A stretch of DNA of 57,058 bases from Hyphomicrobiales bacterium (lineage in GTDB: Bacteria > Pseudomonadota > Alphaproteobacteria > Rhizobiales > Beijerinckiaceae), in assembly GCA_028868735.1 (NCBI GenBank), contig JAGWTW010000011.1:1-57058 (forward strand), read 5' to 3'. The notes below the pieces were generated by a model. It was not told where the DNA came from. It searched no databases and saw nothing but the letters and a program-made list of their open reading frames with translations. Every line of letters starts with the position of its first letter. Position 1 is the first letter of the stretch. Shown here one piece after another: positions 34,352 through 43,600 of this stretch. Made by a program: the position numbers and the translations under genes.

Positions 34352-35158
34352 CTAGAGGTCGACTTCTTTCGCGAGCATCCCTAAATCGAACGCCTCCACG
34401 TCGCGCAGCAGTTCGATGAAAGCCGTCGCGCCGTAATCGGCCGTTGTCTCGCCCTTCTGCGCGGTCGCCGCCGCCGCATTGCCCATCGCGCCCGAGGGCG
34501 ACAGGTCCTGCGCCATCCAGCCGAAACCGATCGGCCTGTTCGCTCGCAACCACGTGAACTCGTCTTCCATGTCGAGGCTCGCCGGCCTGAAATCGTCGGC
34601 CAGATGCATGCGCACGAGATCCGGCCGGAAGGCGAGCATGAGCGAGGTTTCGATCTCGCCGCCGTGAATGCCGTGCGCCTGCTCCTGCGGCGAAAAGAGT
34701 TCGTCCGCATAGCCGAAGCGATGCCACGAGGCGACGACGACGAGCATGCCGCATCTCGCGCGCAGATCGAGCGCGATCTGCTCAAGGACCGCGACATTGC
34801 CGCCGTGCGAATTCAAGAGCACGAGCTTGCGGCAGCCTGCGCGCGCGACGCTTTCGCCGATCGCGGTCCAGGCGCGCGCGGCGACCTCCGCCGGCAGCGA
34901 CAGCGTGCCGGGAAAGGCCGCGTGCTCCTGCGAGGCGCCGACGTTCTGGATCGGCAGGAACAGGACGGGCAGATCCTCCGGCAGCCGCTCGATCACGCGG
35001 TCGAGGTAGCCGCGCATGATCTGGAGATCGACGCCGACCGGCAGGTGCGGGCCATGCTGTTCGACGGCCGCCAACGGCAGCACGGCGACGACTTGCGCCA
35101 TGTCCGCGTCGCGAAACTCGAGCGCGCTCGTCTCGGTCCACATGCGCGTGCGGAACAT
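34352..35158 (-). CDS. creatininase-family metal amidohydrolase
   Basis: A 268-residue enzyme of the creatininase fold. Metal ligands are recognisable: Glu33 and His35 in AAVEQHG, Asp44 in VGVDL, His in NSHGGN (about 115) and Glu in GIHGGEIETS (about 168). The family includes creatininase, the mycofactocin peptidase MftE and the archaeal formylaminopyrimidine deformylase ArfB. GGGAG lies 6 nt before the ATG at 35158. The gene diverges from a THI5/NMT1-type ABC importer, which favours hydrolysis of an imported nitrogen compound such as a formylaminopyrimidine; this is inference. Confidence 0.85.
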   Translation of the reverse strand: MFRTRMWTETSALEFRDADMAQVVAVLPLAAVEQHGPHLPVGVDLQIMRGYLDRVIERLPEDLPVLFLPIQNVGASQEHAAFPGTLSLPAEVAARAWTAIGESVARAGCRKLVLLNSHGGNVAVLEQIALDLRARCGMLVVVASWHRFGYADELFSPQEQAHGIHGGEIETSLMLAFRPDLVRMHLADDFRPASLDMEDEFTWLRANRPIGFGWMAQDLSPSGAMGNAAAATAQKGETTADYGATAFIELLRDVEAFDLGMLAKEVDL

Positions 35159-35172
35159 GGGCGCTCCCTATC

Positions 35173-35195
35173 GCGGCGCGCGATTCGCGCGCCGC
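35173..35195. promoter_or_regulatory. GC-rich hairpin in the creatininase/ABC divergent region
   Basis: A perfect 10-bp inverted repeat (GCGGCGCGCG at 35173-35182, complement at 35186-35195) with loop ATT, ending directly before the creatininase ribosome binding site on the minus strand. It could be an operator for the divergent genes or a leader hairpin. The rest of the 170-bp gap shows nothing else definite. Confidence 0.4.
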
Positions 35196-35328
35196 CCCGG
35201 CCGTCCGACTATGCGGAGCGCGCGGCGGTCCGTCCAGCCGGACGAATCCGGCTTGCGTCGTCCGCGCCGGGCGGCCACAGTTTGCGCATCGACCATTTCC
35301 GAGGGCCCGCATCGGCCGAGGAGGACGG

Positions 35329-36339
35329 GTGAGATTCAGACTGTTCGTTGCAGCGCTCGCAATTCTTGCGTCCGGCGCGGCCCATGCGCTCGACCAGAAG
35401 CTCGACAAAGTGTCCTTCGCCACCAACTGGCTGGCCGAGGCCGAGCACGGCGGCTTCTATCAGGCGGTCGCCGACGGCACTTATGCGAAATACGGTCTGG
35501 ACGTGAAGATCGTGCCCGGCGGCCCGCAAGCCAACAACAGGCTCTTGCTCATTTCAGGCAAGGTCGACTTCTTCATGGGCGCCAACATGATCCAGGCGCT
35601 GGACGCGGTGAAGGAGGGCGTGCCGACGCTCGCCGTCGCCTCCATGTTCCAGAAGGATCCGATCATCTACATGTCGCATCCCGGCGTCGGCATGGACAAG
35701 ATGGAGGACCTGTCGAAAGCGAACGCCTATTTCGTCGCCAAGGACAATCTCGTCACCGCCTTCCAGTGGGCGAAGCAGGCCTACGGTTTCAAGGAAGAGA
35801 AGGTGAAGCCCTACGCCTTCAATCCCGCGCCCTTCATCGCCGACAAGATGGCCGTGCAGCAGGGCTATCTCACCTCCGAGCCGTTCGAGGTCGAGAGGCA
35901 GGGCGGGTTCAAGCCGAACGTCTTCCTGATTGCGGATTACGGCTGGGATTCCTATTCGACCACGATCGAAACCCGCGCCGACACGGTCGCAAAACGCCCT
36001 GATCTCGTGCAACGCTTCGTCGACGCCTCCGCCATCGGCTGGTACCATTACATCTACGGCGACAACGCCGCGGCGAACGCCCTCATCAAGAAAGACAACC
36101 CCGACATAACGGATGCGCAGATCGCCTATTCCATCGCGAAGATGAAGGAATACGGCATCGTCGATTCAGGCGATTCCCTCGCCAGGGGAATAGGCGCCAT
36201 GACCGACGAGCGCATGAAGAGCTTCTTCGACAAGATGACGAAGGCCGGCGTGATCGACGCAGGCGTCGATTACAGGAAGGCTTACACGCTGCAATTCGTG
36301 AACAAGAGCGTCGGCGTCGACCTGCGTCCGAAGCCCTGA
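35329..36339 (+). CDS. NMT1/THI5-type ABC importer binding protein
   Basis: A 336-residue periplasmic binding protein with signal peptide (about 1-20, ending AHA). VSFATNWLAEAEHGGFYQAVADG (about 27-49) and VKIVPGGPQANNRLL fit the NMT1/THI5 fold, which binds pyrimidine thiamine precursors (ThiY), sulfonates or nitrate in its different branches. The CCCFC motif of true yeast THI5 is absent, as expected for a binding protein. The start is GTG at 35329, with GAGGACGG upstream. It opens a three-gene importer operon, 1 nt before the ATPase. The WLAEAEHGGF version is common in hydroxypyrimidine-type importers of this order. Confidence 0.87.
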   Translation: MRFRLFVAALAILASGAAHALDQKLDKVSFATNWLAEAEHGGFYQAVADGTYAKYGLDVKIVPGGPQANNRLLLISGKVDFFMGANMIQALDAVKEGVPTLAVASMFQKDPIIYMSHPGVGMDKMEDLSKANAYFVAKDNLVTAFQWAKQAYGFKEEKVKPYAFNPAPFIADKMAVQQGYLTSEPFEVERQGGFKPNVFLIADYGWDSYSTTIETRADTVAKRPDLVQRFVDASAIGWYHYIYGDNAAANALIKKDNPDITDAQIAYSIAKMKEYGIVDSGDSLARGIGAMTDERMKSFFDKMTKAGVIDAGVDYRKAYTLQFVNKSVGVDLRPKP

Positions 36340-36340
36340 C

Positions 36341-37102
36341 ATGAGCGAGAAGCCGCTCGTCGCGTTGCGCGGCATCGAGAAGCGTTTTGCGAGCGGCGTG
36401 CGCGCGCTCGGAGGCCTCGACCTCGATGTGCGCCAGGGCGAGTTCCTGTCGCTGCTCGGACCGTCCGGCTGCGGCAAGTCGACGGCGCTGCGCCTGATCG
36501 CGGGCTTGAGCGAGCCCAATTCCGGCGCCGTCGAATGGCGCGACGGCGCGCGGCCGGAGATCGGCTTCGTCTTCCAGGAACCGACGCTGATGCCCTGGAC
36601 CAGCGTCGCGAAAAACGTGTTCCTGCCGCTGCGTCTGCAGGGCGTTGCGTGGCGCGACGCCGCCTCGCGCGTGCGCGAAGCGCTTGCCGGCGTCGGCCTC
36701 GCCGGCTTCGCCGACGCCTATCCCCGAGAACTGTCCGGCGGCATGCGCATGCGCGTTTCGATCGCGCGCGCGCTGGTGACGAAGCCGCCGCTGCTTCTGA
36801 TGGACGAACCCTTCGCCGCGCTCGACGAAATCACCCGTTTCAGGCTGAACGACGATCTGCTGGCGCTCGCGGCGCAATTGAAGACGACCGTGATCTTCGT
36901 CACGCATTCGGTTTTCGAGAGCGTCTATCTCTCCTCGCGCATCGCCGTCTTCGCTGCGCGGCCCGGCCGCGTGACCGAGACGATCGAAATTTCCGCGCCT
37001 CGCGTCCGCCATAGCGATTTTCGTCTCGCGCCGGAATTTTCCGATTACGCGCGCCGCGCCTCGGCCGCGCTCGACGCGGCGAGCGGAGCGCGGGCGGCAT
37101 GA
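36341..37102 (+). CDS. ABC importer ATPase, SsuB/TauB/ThiZ type
   Basis: A 253-residue ATPase. Walker [10 protein letters not shown] (about 43-51), Q-loop GFVFQEPTLMPW, signature LSGGMRMR, Walker B LLLMDEPFAALDE and switch His in FVTHSVFE. It lacks a long C-terminal extension. It starts 1 nt after the binding protein and overlaps the permease at ATGA (37099-37102). Confidence 0.92.
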   Translation: MSEKPLVALRGIEKRFASGVRALGGLDLDVRQGEFLSLLGPSGCGKSTALRLIAGLSEPNSGAVEWRDGARPEIGFVFQEPTLMPWTSVAKNVFLPLRLQGVAWRDAASRVREALAGVGLAGFADAYPRELSGGMRMRVSIARALVTKPPLLLMDEPFAALDEITRFRLNDDLLALAAQLKTTVIFVTHSVFESVYLSSRIAVFAARPGRVTETIEISAPRVRHSDFRLAPEFSDYARRASAALDAASGARAA

Positions 37103-37956
37103 GTGAGGCGCGCGAGGCCGGATCCGCCGCGGACGGGCCGCGGCTCGACGAGCGCGTCGACGCCGCGCGGGCGTGGCGCGCGCGCCTCGTTGAGATCGCG
37201 CTCCCGCTGGCGATTTTCGCCGCCGCGCTCGGCCTGTGGGAGGCGGTCGTCCGCCTCAGGCAGATTCCGCCCTACATCCTGCCGGCGCCGAGCGTGATCG
37301 CCGAAACGCTCGTCAAGGACTGGAGCGTCCTGTCGGCTTCTCTGCTGGTGACGCTCTCGATCACCTTCGAGGCGCTGATCGCGGCGACCGTCGGCGGCGT
37401 CGCGCTCGCGATCCTGTTGTCGCAATCGAAATGGATCGAGCGCGCCTTCCTGCCCTTCGCCATCGTCCTGCAGGTGACGCCGGTCATCGCCATCGCGCCC
37501 TTGCTGCTCGTCTGGCTCGAGCCCTCGACGGCCGTGCTCGTCTGCGCCTTTCTCGTCGCTTTCTTTCCGGTGCTGGCCAACACGGCGCTCGGGCTTGCGT
37601 CCACCGACTATAATCTCGTCGATCTCTTCGAAATCTACCGCGCGCCGCGCTGGAAGCAGCTCGTCTATCTGCGTCTGCCGTCCGCCCTTCCCTATTTCTT
37701 CTCCGGCCTGCGCATCGCCGGCGGGCTGGCGCTGATCGGCGCCATCGTCGCGGAACTCGCGGCGGGCGCCGCCGGCCAGGGAACGGGCCTCGCTTTTCGC
37801 ATCGTCGAGGCGGGCTTTCGCCTCAACATTCCCCGCATGTTCGCCGCGCTCGCGTTGATCTCGGCGACCGGCATCGCCATTTACGGCTTCTTCACGGCGC
37901 TCTCGACGATGTTCCTCGGCCGCTGGCACGAAAGCGCGGGCGGGCGCGAACGCTGA
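37099..37956 (+). CDS. ABC importer permease, SsuC/ThiX type
   Basis: A 285-residue permease with about six helices. The EAA-like coupling loop reads LFEIYRAPRWKQLVYLRLPSALPYF (about 176-200). IPPYILPAPSVI near residue 56 and GTGLAFRIVEAGFRLN near 235 are typical of the nitrate/sulfonate/taurine branch. It is the last gene of the importer operon. Confidence 0.92.
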   Translation: MSEAREAGSAADGPRLDERVDAARAWRARLVEIALPLAIFAAALGLWEAVVRLRQIPPYILPAPSVIAETLVKDWSVLSASLLVTLSITFEALIAATVGGVALAILLSQSKWIERAFLPFAIVLQVTPVIAIAPLLLVWLEPSTAVLVCAFLVAFFPVLANTALGLASTDYNLVDLFEIYRAPRWKQLVYLRLPSALPYFFSGLRIAGGLALIGAIVAELAAGAAGQGTGLAFRIVEAGFRLNIPRMFAALALISATGIAIYGFFTALSTMFLGRWHESAGGRER

Positions 37957-38036
37957 GCCATGTCTGCCGCACATGCCCGCTGCCCGGCGCCATTCGTCGG
38001 GTCGCGCATCGGGCCGGGCGCAGCTAGAACGCTCGT

Positions 38037-38975
38037 ATGGGCCTTTCCTTCCCCCGTCGCGCGGCAAACGCCGTCCCGCGCGTCTCGATCGACGCCGTCG
38101 ACGAGAAGGAATCCGCCGCGCGTCGGCGCGGCATCTTTCTCATGTGCTGCGCGCTCGTGTGCTTCGCCTGTCTCGACACGACCGGCAAGTGGCTCGGGCG
38201 TCACGTGCCCGTGTGGGAGGTCGTATGGTCGCGCTACGTCGGCGCCACCGTGCTCATGCTGATCTTCACCAATCCCTGGCGCATCACCGGCTCGCTCAAG
38301 ACGCAGCGCCCGCTCCTGCAATCGACGCGGGCGCTGCTGCTGTTCGGATCGACCGCGCTCAATTTTCTGGCGCTGCGTACGCTGCAGCTCGCCGACACCA
38401 TGTCGATCGCCTTCGCCTTGCCGCTGGTCGTGTCGCTGCTCGCAGGTCCCATTCTCGGCGAATGGGTCGGGCCGCGCCGCCTGATCGCGATCTGCGTCGG
38501 CTTCGTCGGCGTGCTCGTCGTCGTACAGCCGGGCCATGCCTTGCAGCCAGGCATGCTCTTCTCGATCAGCAGCCTGTTTTGCTACGCTTTCTACAACATG
38601 TTCACGCGGATGATCTCCGCGAGCGATCCGGCGACCACGACCAATTTTTTCTCGGCCATTTCCGGCTGGGTGATCCTGACGCCGTTCCTGCCGTTCTTCT
38701 GGATCTGGCCGGACCATGCAGGCGTCTGGCTGGGTCTGGCCGCGACGGGCGTCTTCGGCGGCTTCGGCCATTACCTGCTGATCCTCGCGCACGGGCGCGC
38801 GCCCGCGGCCGTGCTCGCGCCTTACGTCTATACGCAGATCGTCTGGATGACGGCGCTCGGCTTCATCGTGTTCGGCGACGTGCCGGGCCTGCACACGGCG
38901 GTCGGCGCGGGAATCGTCGTGGCCTCGGGCCTCTATCTGTTCTATCGCGAGCGGGTGCGCGCAAGGGACGCCTAG
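38037..38975 (+). CDS. EamA/DMT-superfamily transporter
   Basis: A 312-residue polytopic transporter with ten helices in two EamA repeats (about 33-160 and 175-305). The helix MCCALVCFACLDTTGKWL and motifs like ALRTLQLADTMSIAFALPLVVSLLAGPILGE are typical of DMT metabolite exporters. The ATG at 38037 has no strong ribosome binding site; an in-frame start closer to the first helix is possible. It is near, but not obviously co-transcribed with, the homospermidine synthase gene 112 bp downstream. Cargo unknown. Confidence 0.85.
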   Translation: MGLSFPRRAANAVPRVSIDAVDEKESAARRRGIFLMCCALVCFACLDTTGKWLGRHVPVWEVVWSRYVGATVLMLIFTNPWRITGSLKTQRPLLQSTRALLLFGSTALNFLALRTLQLADTMSIAFALPLVVSLLAGPILGEWVGPRRLIAICVGFVGVLVVVQPGHALQPGMLFSISSLFCYAFYNMFTRMISASDPATTTNFFSAISGWVILTPFLPFFWIWPDHAGVWLGLAATGVFGGFGHYLLILAHGRAPAAVLAPYVYTQIVWMTALGFIVFGDVPGLHTAVGAGIVVASGLYLFYRERVRARDA

Positions 38976-39087
38976 CGTCGGAGGATTTTTGCGAGCCCCT
39001 GCACTTGACCTTGCCGCCCCCGCTTGCTTTCAACGCGCCGTCGCATTTCTCGCGCAACCTTGCGCGCCCATCCGTCCGGAGCGTCCC

Positions 39088-40521
39088 ATGTCTGCCTGGC
39101 CCGTCCACGCCAAAATATCCGGCCCAATCGTCCTTGTCGGCTTCGGCTCGATCGGCAAGGGCGTGCTGCCGCTGATCGAGCGCCATTTCGATTTCGATCG
39201 TTCGCGCTTCGTTGTCGTCGATCCATCCGACGCCGACCGCGCGCTCGCCGACGAACGCGGAATCGAATTCGTCAAGGCCGGCCTCACGCGCGACAATTAC
39301 AAGGAAGTTCTCGGCCCGCTGCTGACGCGCGGCGAAGGCCAAGGCTTTTGCGTCAACGTCTCGGTCGACACCTCCTCGCTCGACATCATGCGTTTCTCGC
39401 GCGAAGTCGGCGCGCTCTATATCGACACCGTCGTCGAACCGTGGCCCGGCTTCTATTTCGATTCCAGGCTCGGCTCGGACGCCCGCACGAATTACGCATT
39501 GCGCGAGACCGTGCTCGCCGAACGCCGCGCCAATCCCGGCGGAACGACGGCCGTTTCCTGCTGCGGCGCCAATCCCGGAATGGTTTCGTGGTTCGTCAAG
39601 CGCGCGCTCGTCAATCTCGCGCACGATCTCGGCGACCGGCAGCCCCAACCCACGACGCGCGAGGAATGGGGCGAGCTCGCCCGGCGCCTCGGCGTCAAGG
39701 GGATCCATATCGCCGAGCGCGACACGCAGCGCGCGATCCATCCCAAGCCCCGCAACGTCTTCGTCAACACATGGTCGGTCGAAGGCTTCGTGTCGGAAGG
39801 CATGCAACCGGCCGAACTCGGCTGGGGCACGCACGAAAAGTGGAAGCCGGCCAACGCCGGAACGCATCGCAGCGGCTGTGGCGCGGCGATCTACCTGAAC
39901 CAGCCCGGCGCCAACACGCGCGTGCGCTCGTGGTGCCCGACGCCCGGCGCGCAGTACGGCTTTCTCGTCACGCACAACGAATCGATCTCGATCGCCGACT
40001 ATCTCACCGTGCGCGACCAATGGGGCAACGCCGTCTATCGCCCGACCTGCCACTACGCCTATCATCCCTCCGATGACGCCGTGCTGTCGCTGCACGAAAT
40101 GTTCGGCGCCGCGGGCCGCGTGCAGCCGCGTCATCACATTCTCACCGAACATGAGATCGAGGACGGCGTCGACGAACTCGGCGTGCTGCTCTACGGCCAC
40201 GGCAAAAACGCCTATTGGTACGGTTCGCAGCTTTCCGTCGAGGAGACGCGCCGCATCGCGCCCTACCAGAACGCGACCGGCCTGCAGGTGACCTCGGCCG
40301 TACTCGCCGGCATGGTCTATGCGCTCGAAAATCCCGCGCTCGGCATCATCGAGGCCGACGAGATGGACTATCGCCGCTGCCTCGAAATCCAGTCGCCCTA
40401 TCTCGGCCCGCTCGTCGGCCATTACACGGACTGGACGCCGCTCGACGGTCGCCCCGGCTTCTTCCCCGAGGACATCGATACGAGCGACCCTTGGCAGTTC
40501 CGCAACATTCTGGTGCGGTGA
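39088..40521 (+). CDS. hss: homospermidine synthase
   Basis: A 477-residue NAD-dependent enzyme that joins two putrescines (or putrescine and spermidine) into sym-homospermidine, the major polyamine of many alphaproteobacteria. It matches the Blastochloris viridis enzyme almost end to end and in length: VLVGFGSIGKG (NAD motif, about 15-25), VSVDTSSLDIM, VVEPWPGFYFD, SCCGANPGMVSWFVK, NTWSVEGFVSEG, CHYAYHPSDDAVLSLHEMF and the terminus DTSDPWQFRNILVR. The ATG at 39088 gives exactly the family length. The substrate putrescine would come from the ornithine decarboxylase at 30.3-31.5 kb. Confidence 0.97.
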   Translation: MSAWPVHAKISGPIVLVGFGSIGKGVLPLIERHFDFDRSRFVVVDPSDADRALADERGIEFVKAGLTRDNYKEVLGPLLTRGEGQGFCVNVSVDTSSLDIMRFSREVGALYIDTVVEPWPGFYFDSRLGSDARTNYALRETVLAERRANPGGTTAVSCCGANPGMVSWFVKRALVNLAHDLGDRQPQPTTREEWGELARRLGVKGIHIAERDTQRAIHPKPRNVFVNTWSVEGFVSEGMQPAELGWGTHEKWKPANAGTHRSGCGAAIYLNQPGANTRVRSWCPTPGAQYGFLVTHNESISIADYLTVRDQWGNAVYRPTCHYAYHPSDDAVLSLHEMFGAAGRVQPRHHILTEHEIEDGVDELGVLLYGHGKNAYWYGSQLSVEETRRIAPYQNATGLQVTSAVLAGMVYALENPALGIIEADEMDYRRCLEIQSPYLGPLVGHYTDWTPLDGRPGFFPEDIDTSDPWQFRNILVR

Positions 40522-40564
40522 TTCTGTCATTCCGGGCGCCTGCGCGGCAGGCGGTCCGGATCAA

Positions 40565-40664
40565 GGCCTCATCCTGAGGAGCGGGCGCAGCCCGCGTCTC
40601 GAAGGATCGCGGTCTCCCGCATGCTTCGAGACGGCGCCTTGCGCCTCCTCAGCATGAGGAGGCC
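40565..40664. repeat. long composite palindromic repeat
   Basis: Nested inverted repeats in the gap between hss and the oxidoreductase gene: outer arms GGCCTCATCCTGAGGAG (40565-40581) and CTCCTCAGCATGAGG (40645-40659, one mismatch), and perfect inner arms CGTCTCGAAG (40595-40604) with CTTCGAGACG (40624-40633). The CTCATCCTGAGGAG and GTCTCGAAGGATC elements resemble a dispersed intergenic repeat of Hyphomicrobiales. It lies between convergent genes and may also end both transcripts. Confidence 0.7.
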
Positions 40665-43600
40665 TATTCCGCCGCCACCTTGGTGGGCGCGAGCGCCGCG
40701 CGGAACCGGTCGAGCAATTTCCCTTCCTCGGCCTTCGCCTTCACGACATTGTCGTCCTTCACATGGCCGAAGCCGCGGATCTTCTCCGGAATGGAGGCGA
40801 TCTGCACCGCAAGCGCATGCGTGGCGGGATTGAGGCCTGCCTCGAGCTCGTCGAGCTGCTGTTCGTAATCGGCGATCAGCTTGCGCTCCATGCGCCGCTC
40901 GGCCGTCTTGCCGAATACGTCCAGCGCGGTGCCGCGCAAAAATTTTAGCGAAGCAAGCACGCGATAGGCCGGCGTAAGCCACGGCCCGAAGGTCGTCTTG
41001 ATCGCATTGCCCTGCGCGTCCCTGCGGCCGAGGATCGGCGGCGCGAGATGATATTCGAGCTTGCCGACATTCTCGAACGCGGCGTCGATCTGCTTGCGGA
41101 ACGAGCCGTCGGAATAGAGACGGGCGACCTCGTATTCGTCCTTCACGGCCATCAGCTTGAACAGATAGCGCGCGACCGCTTCGGCGAAATCCGTCTTGCC
41201 GGGCGTGCGCGCCGTTTCGATCGCGAGCGCCTGCTCCACGCGCTTCTTGTAGCGCGCGGCATAGGCGGCGTTCTGATAGGCGGTCAGATATTTCACGCGG
41301 CGGGAAATGATCTCGTCGAGCGAATTGGAAAGCGCGCGCGCCTCCGTCGGCTTGCGCAGGGGCGCGACCATGGCGTCGAACGCCTTGGGGTCGGCCGCCG
41401 CGCGCCGCCCCCAATGAAAGGCGGTCGTGTTCATCGCGACCGCCTCGCCGTTCAACTCTATCGCGCGAAGAATCGAGGCTTCCGTCAGCGGCACGTAGCC
41501 GCGCTGGAAAGCAAAGCCCAGCATGAACATGTTGGCGCCGATCGAATTGCCGAGCAGCGCGGTCGCGGCCGCCGAGGCGTCGACGAAACCGTAATTCTCG
41601 CCGGCCGCATCCTGGATCGCGCGCTTGACGCGTTCGCCGGGCAACGAGAAATCGGCGATGCGCGTGATCTCGCCGGGATAAACTTCCGCGGTATTGACGA
41701 AAACGCCGGTGGTTCCGTGATGGATCGCCGACAGCACTTTCTTCGTGCCCGCGACGACGAGATCGCAGCCGAGCGCGAGATCGGCTTCGCCCGCCGCAAC
41801 GCGGATCGCATGCACGTCGTCGGGCTTGCGTCCGATCTTCACATGGCAATAGACCGCGCCGCCCTTCTGCGCGAGGCCGGCCATGTCGATCACGCCGACG
41901 CCCTTGCCCTCGAGATGCGCGGCCATGCCCAGGATCGCCGATATCGTCACGACGCCGGTGCCCCCGACTCCCGAGACGAGAATCGAGAAAGGTTGCGCGC
42001 CGATCTCCGGCAGCTTCGGCTGCGGCGGCTCCGGCAGCGCGTCAGCCGATTGCATGTCGCGCGGTTTCGCCTTGCGCGGCGTCGCTCCGTGCACCGTCAC
42101 GAAGGACGGGCAGAACCCGTTGACGCAGGAGAAATCCTTGTTGCACGAGGACTGGTCGATCACGCGCTTGCGCCCGAATTCCGTTTCGAGCGGCTGCACC
42201 GAGACGCAGTTCGACTTAACGCCGCAATCGCCGCAGCCTTCGCACACGAGTTCGTTGATGATGACGCGCTTGTCGGGATCGGGAAACGTGCCGCGTTTGC
42301 GGCGACGACGCTTTTCGGCGGCGCAGGTCTGGTCGTAGAGCAGGACCGTGACGCCGTCGATCTCCGACAGATCGCGCTGGATCTGGTCGAGCTCCTCGCG
42401 ATGATGGATCGAGATATTGGCCGGCCATTTCATGGCGGACGGATATTTGTAGGGCTCGTCGGTCACGAGCGCGATTTTCTTGACGCCTTCGGCGGCGACC
42501 TGCCGTGCGATCATGTCGACGGTCAGTCCGCCCTCGTGGCGCTGGCCGCCGGTCATCGCCACGGCGTCGTTGAACAGGATCTTGTAGGTGATGTTGGTGT
42601 TGGTATCGACCGCCCAGCGGATCGCCAGCACGCCGGAATGATTGTAGGTGCCGTCGCCGAGATTCTGGAACACATGCTTGCGTTTCGAGAAGGGCGCCTC
42701 GCCGATCCAGTTGGCGCCCTCGCCCCCCATGTGGGTGAAGCCCTCGGTCGAGCGATCCATCCATTGCGCCATGAAATGGCAGCCGATGCCGGCATAGGCG
42801 CGCGCGCCTTGCGGCACGCGGGTCGACGTATTGTGCGGACAGCCCGAGCAGAAATAGGGGATGCGGAAAGCCGCGTCCTTCGTATCGGCGAGCATGGCCT
42901 GCGCCTGCTGCAGCGAGCGCAGCTTCTGCTCGACCTTCTCGTCGGGCGTATAGCGCAGGATGCGTTCGGCGACGGCTATGGCGATCTCGTTCGTGTCGAG
43001 AGCGCCCTTCACCGGAAACAGCCAGTTGTTCTTCTCGTCCTTCTTGCCGACGACGATCGGCGCATCCTTCATGCCGTAGAGTTCTTCACGCACCTGCACT
43101 TCGATGAGCGAGCGCTTTTCCTCGACCACGATGATCATGTCGAGGCCCTCGGCGAAGGCCTTCAGGCCTTCAGGCTCGATCGGCCACGGACAACCGATCT
43201 TGTAGAGTCGCAGACCGAGATCGTTCGCCTTCGTCTCGTCGATGCCGAGATCGTCCATCGCCTGGCGCACGTCGAGATAGGACTTGCCCGTCGTTATGAC
43301 GCCGACTTTGGCGTTGGGGCCGCCCGACGTGACGATGCGGTTGAGCTTGTTTGCGCGCAGAAACGCCAGAACCGCGTCGCGCTTGTATTCCTGAAGGCGC
43401 GCTTCCTGATCGAGTATGCCGTCGCGCACGCGAATGTTGAGGCCCCCGAGCGGCATTTTGAAATCGGTCGGAATGACCGGCTGCACGCGGTCGAGCGAGC
43501 CGTCGACCGAGGACGTCGATTCGATCGTGTCCTTCAGGCACTTGATGCCGACCCACACGCTCGCATAACGCGAGAGCGCAAAGCCGAGCAGACCATAGTC

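Noticed and set aside
35159..35328. Possible TPP riboswitch upstream of the THI5-type importer
   Set aside because: The conserved CTGAGA and the pyrophosphate-sensor sequence of the thi box are not present on either strand.
41040..41060. tRNA or rRNA genes anywhere in the window
   Set aside because: I looked for T-arm (GGTTCGAATCC-like) and CCA-end patterns and conserved rRNA segments and found none.
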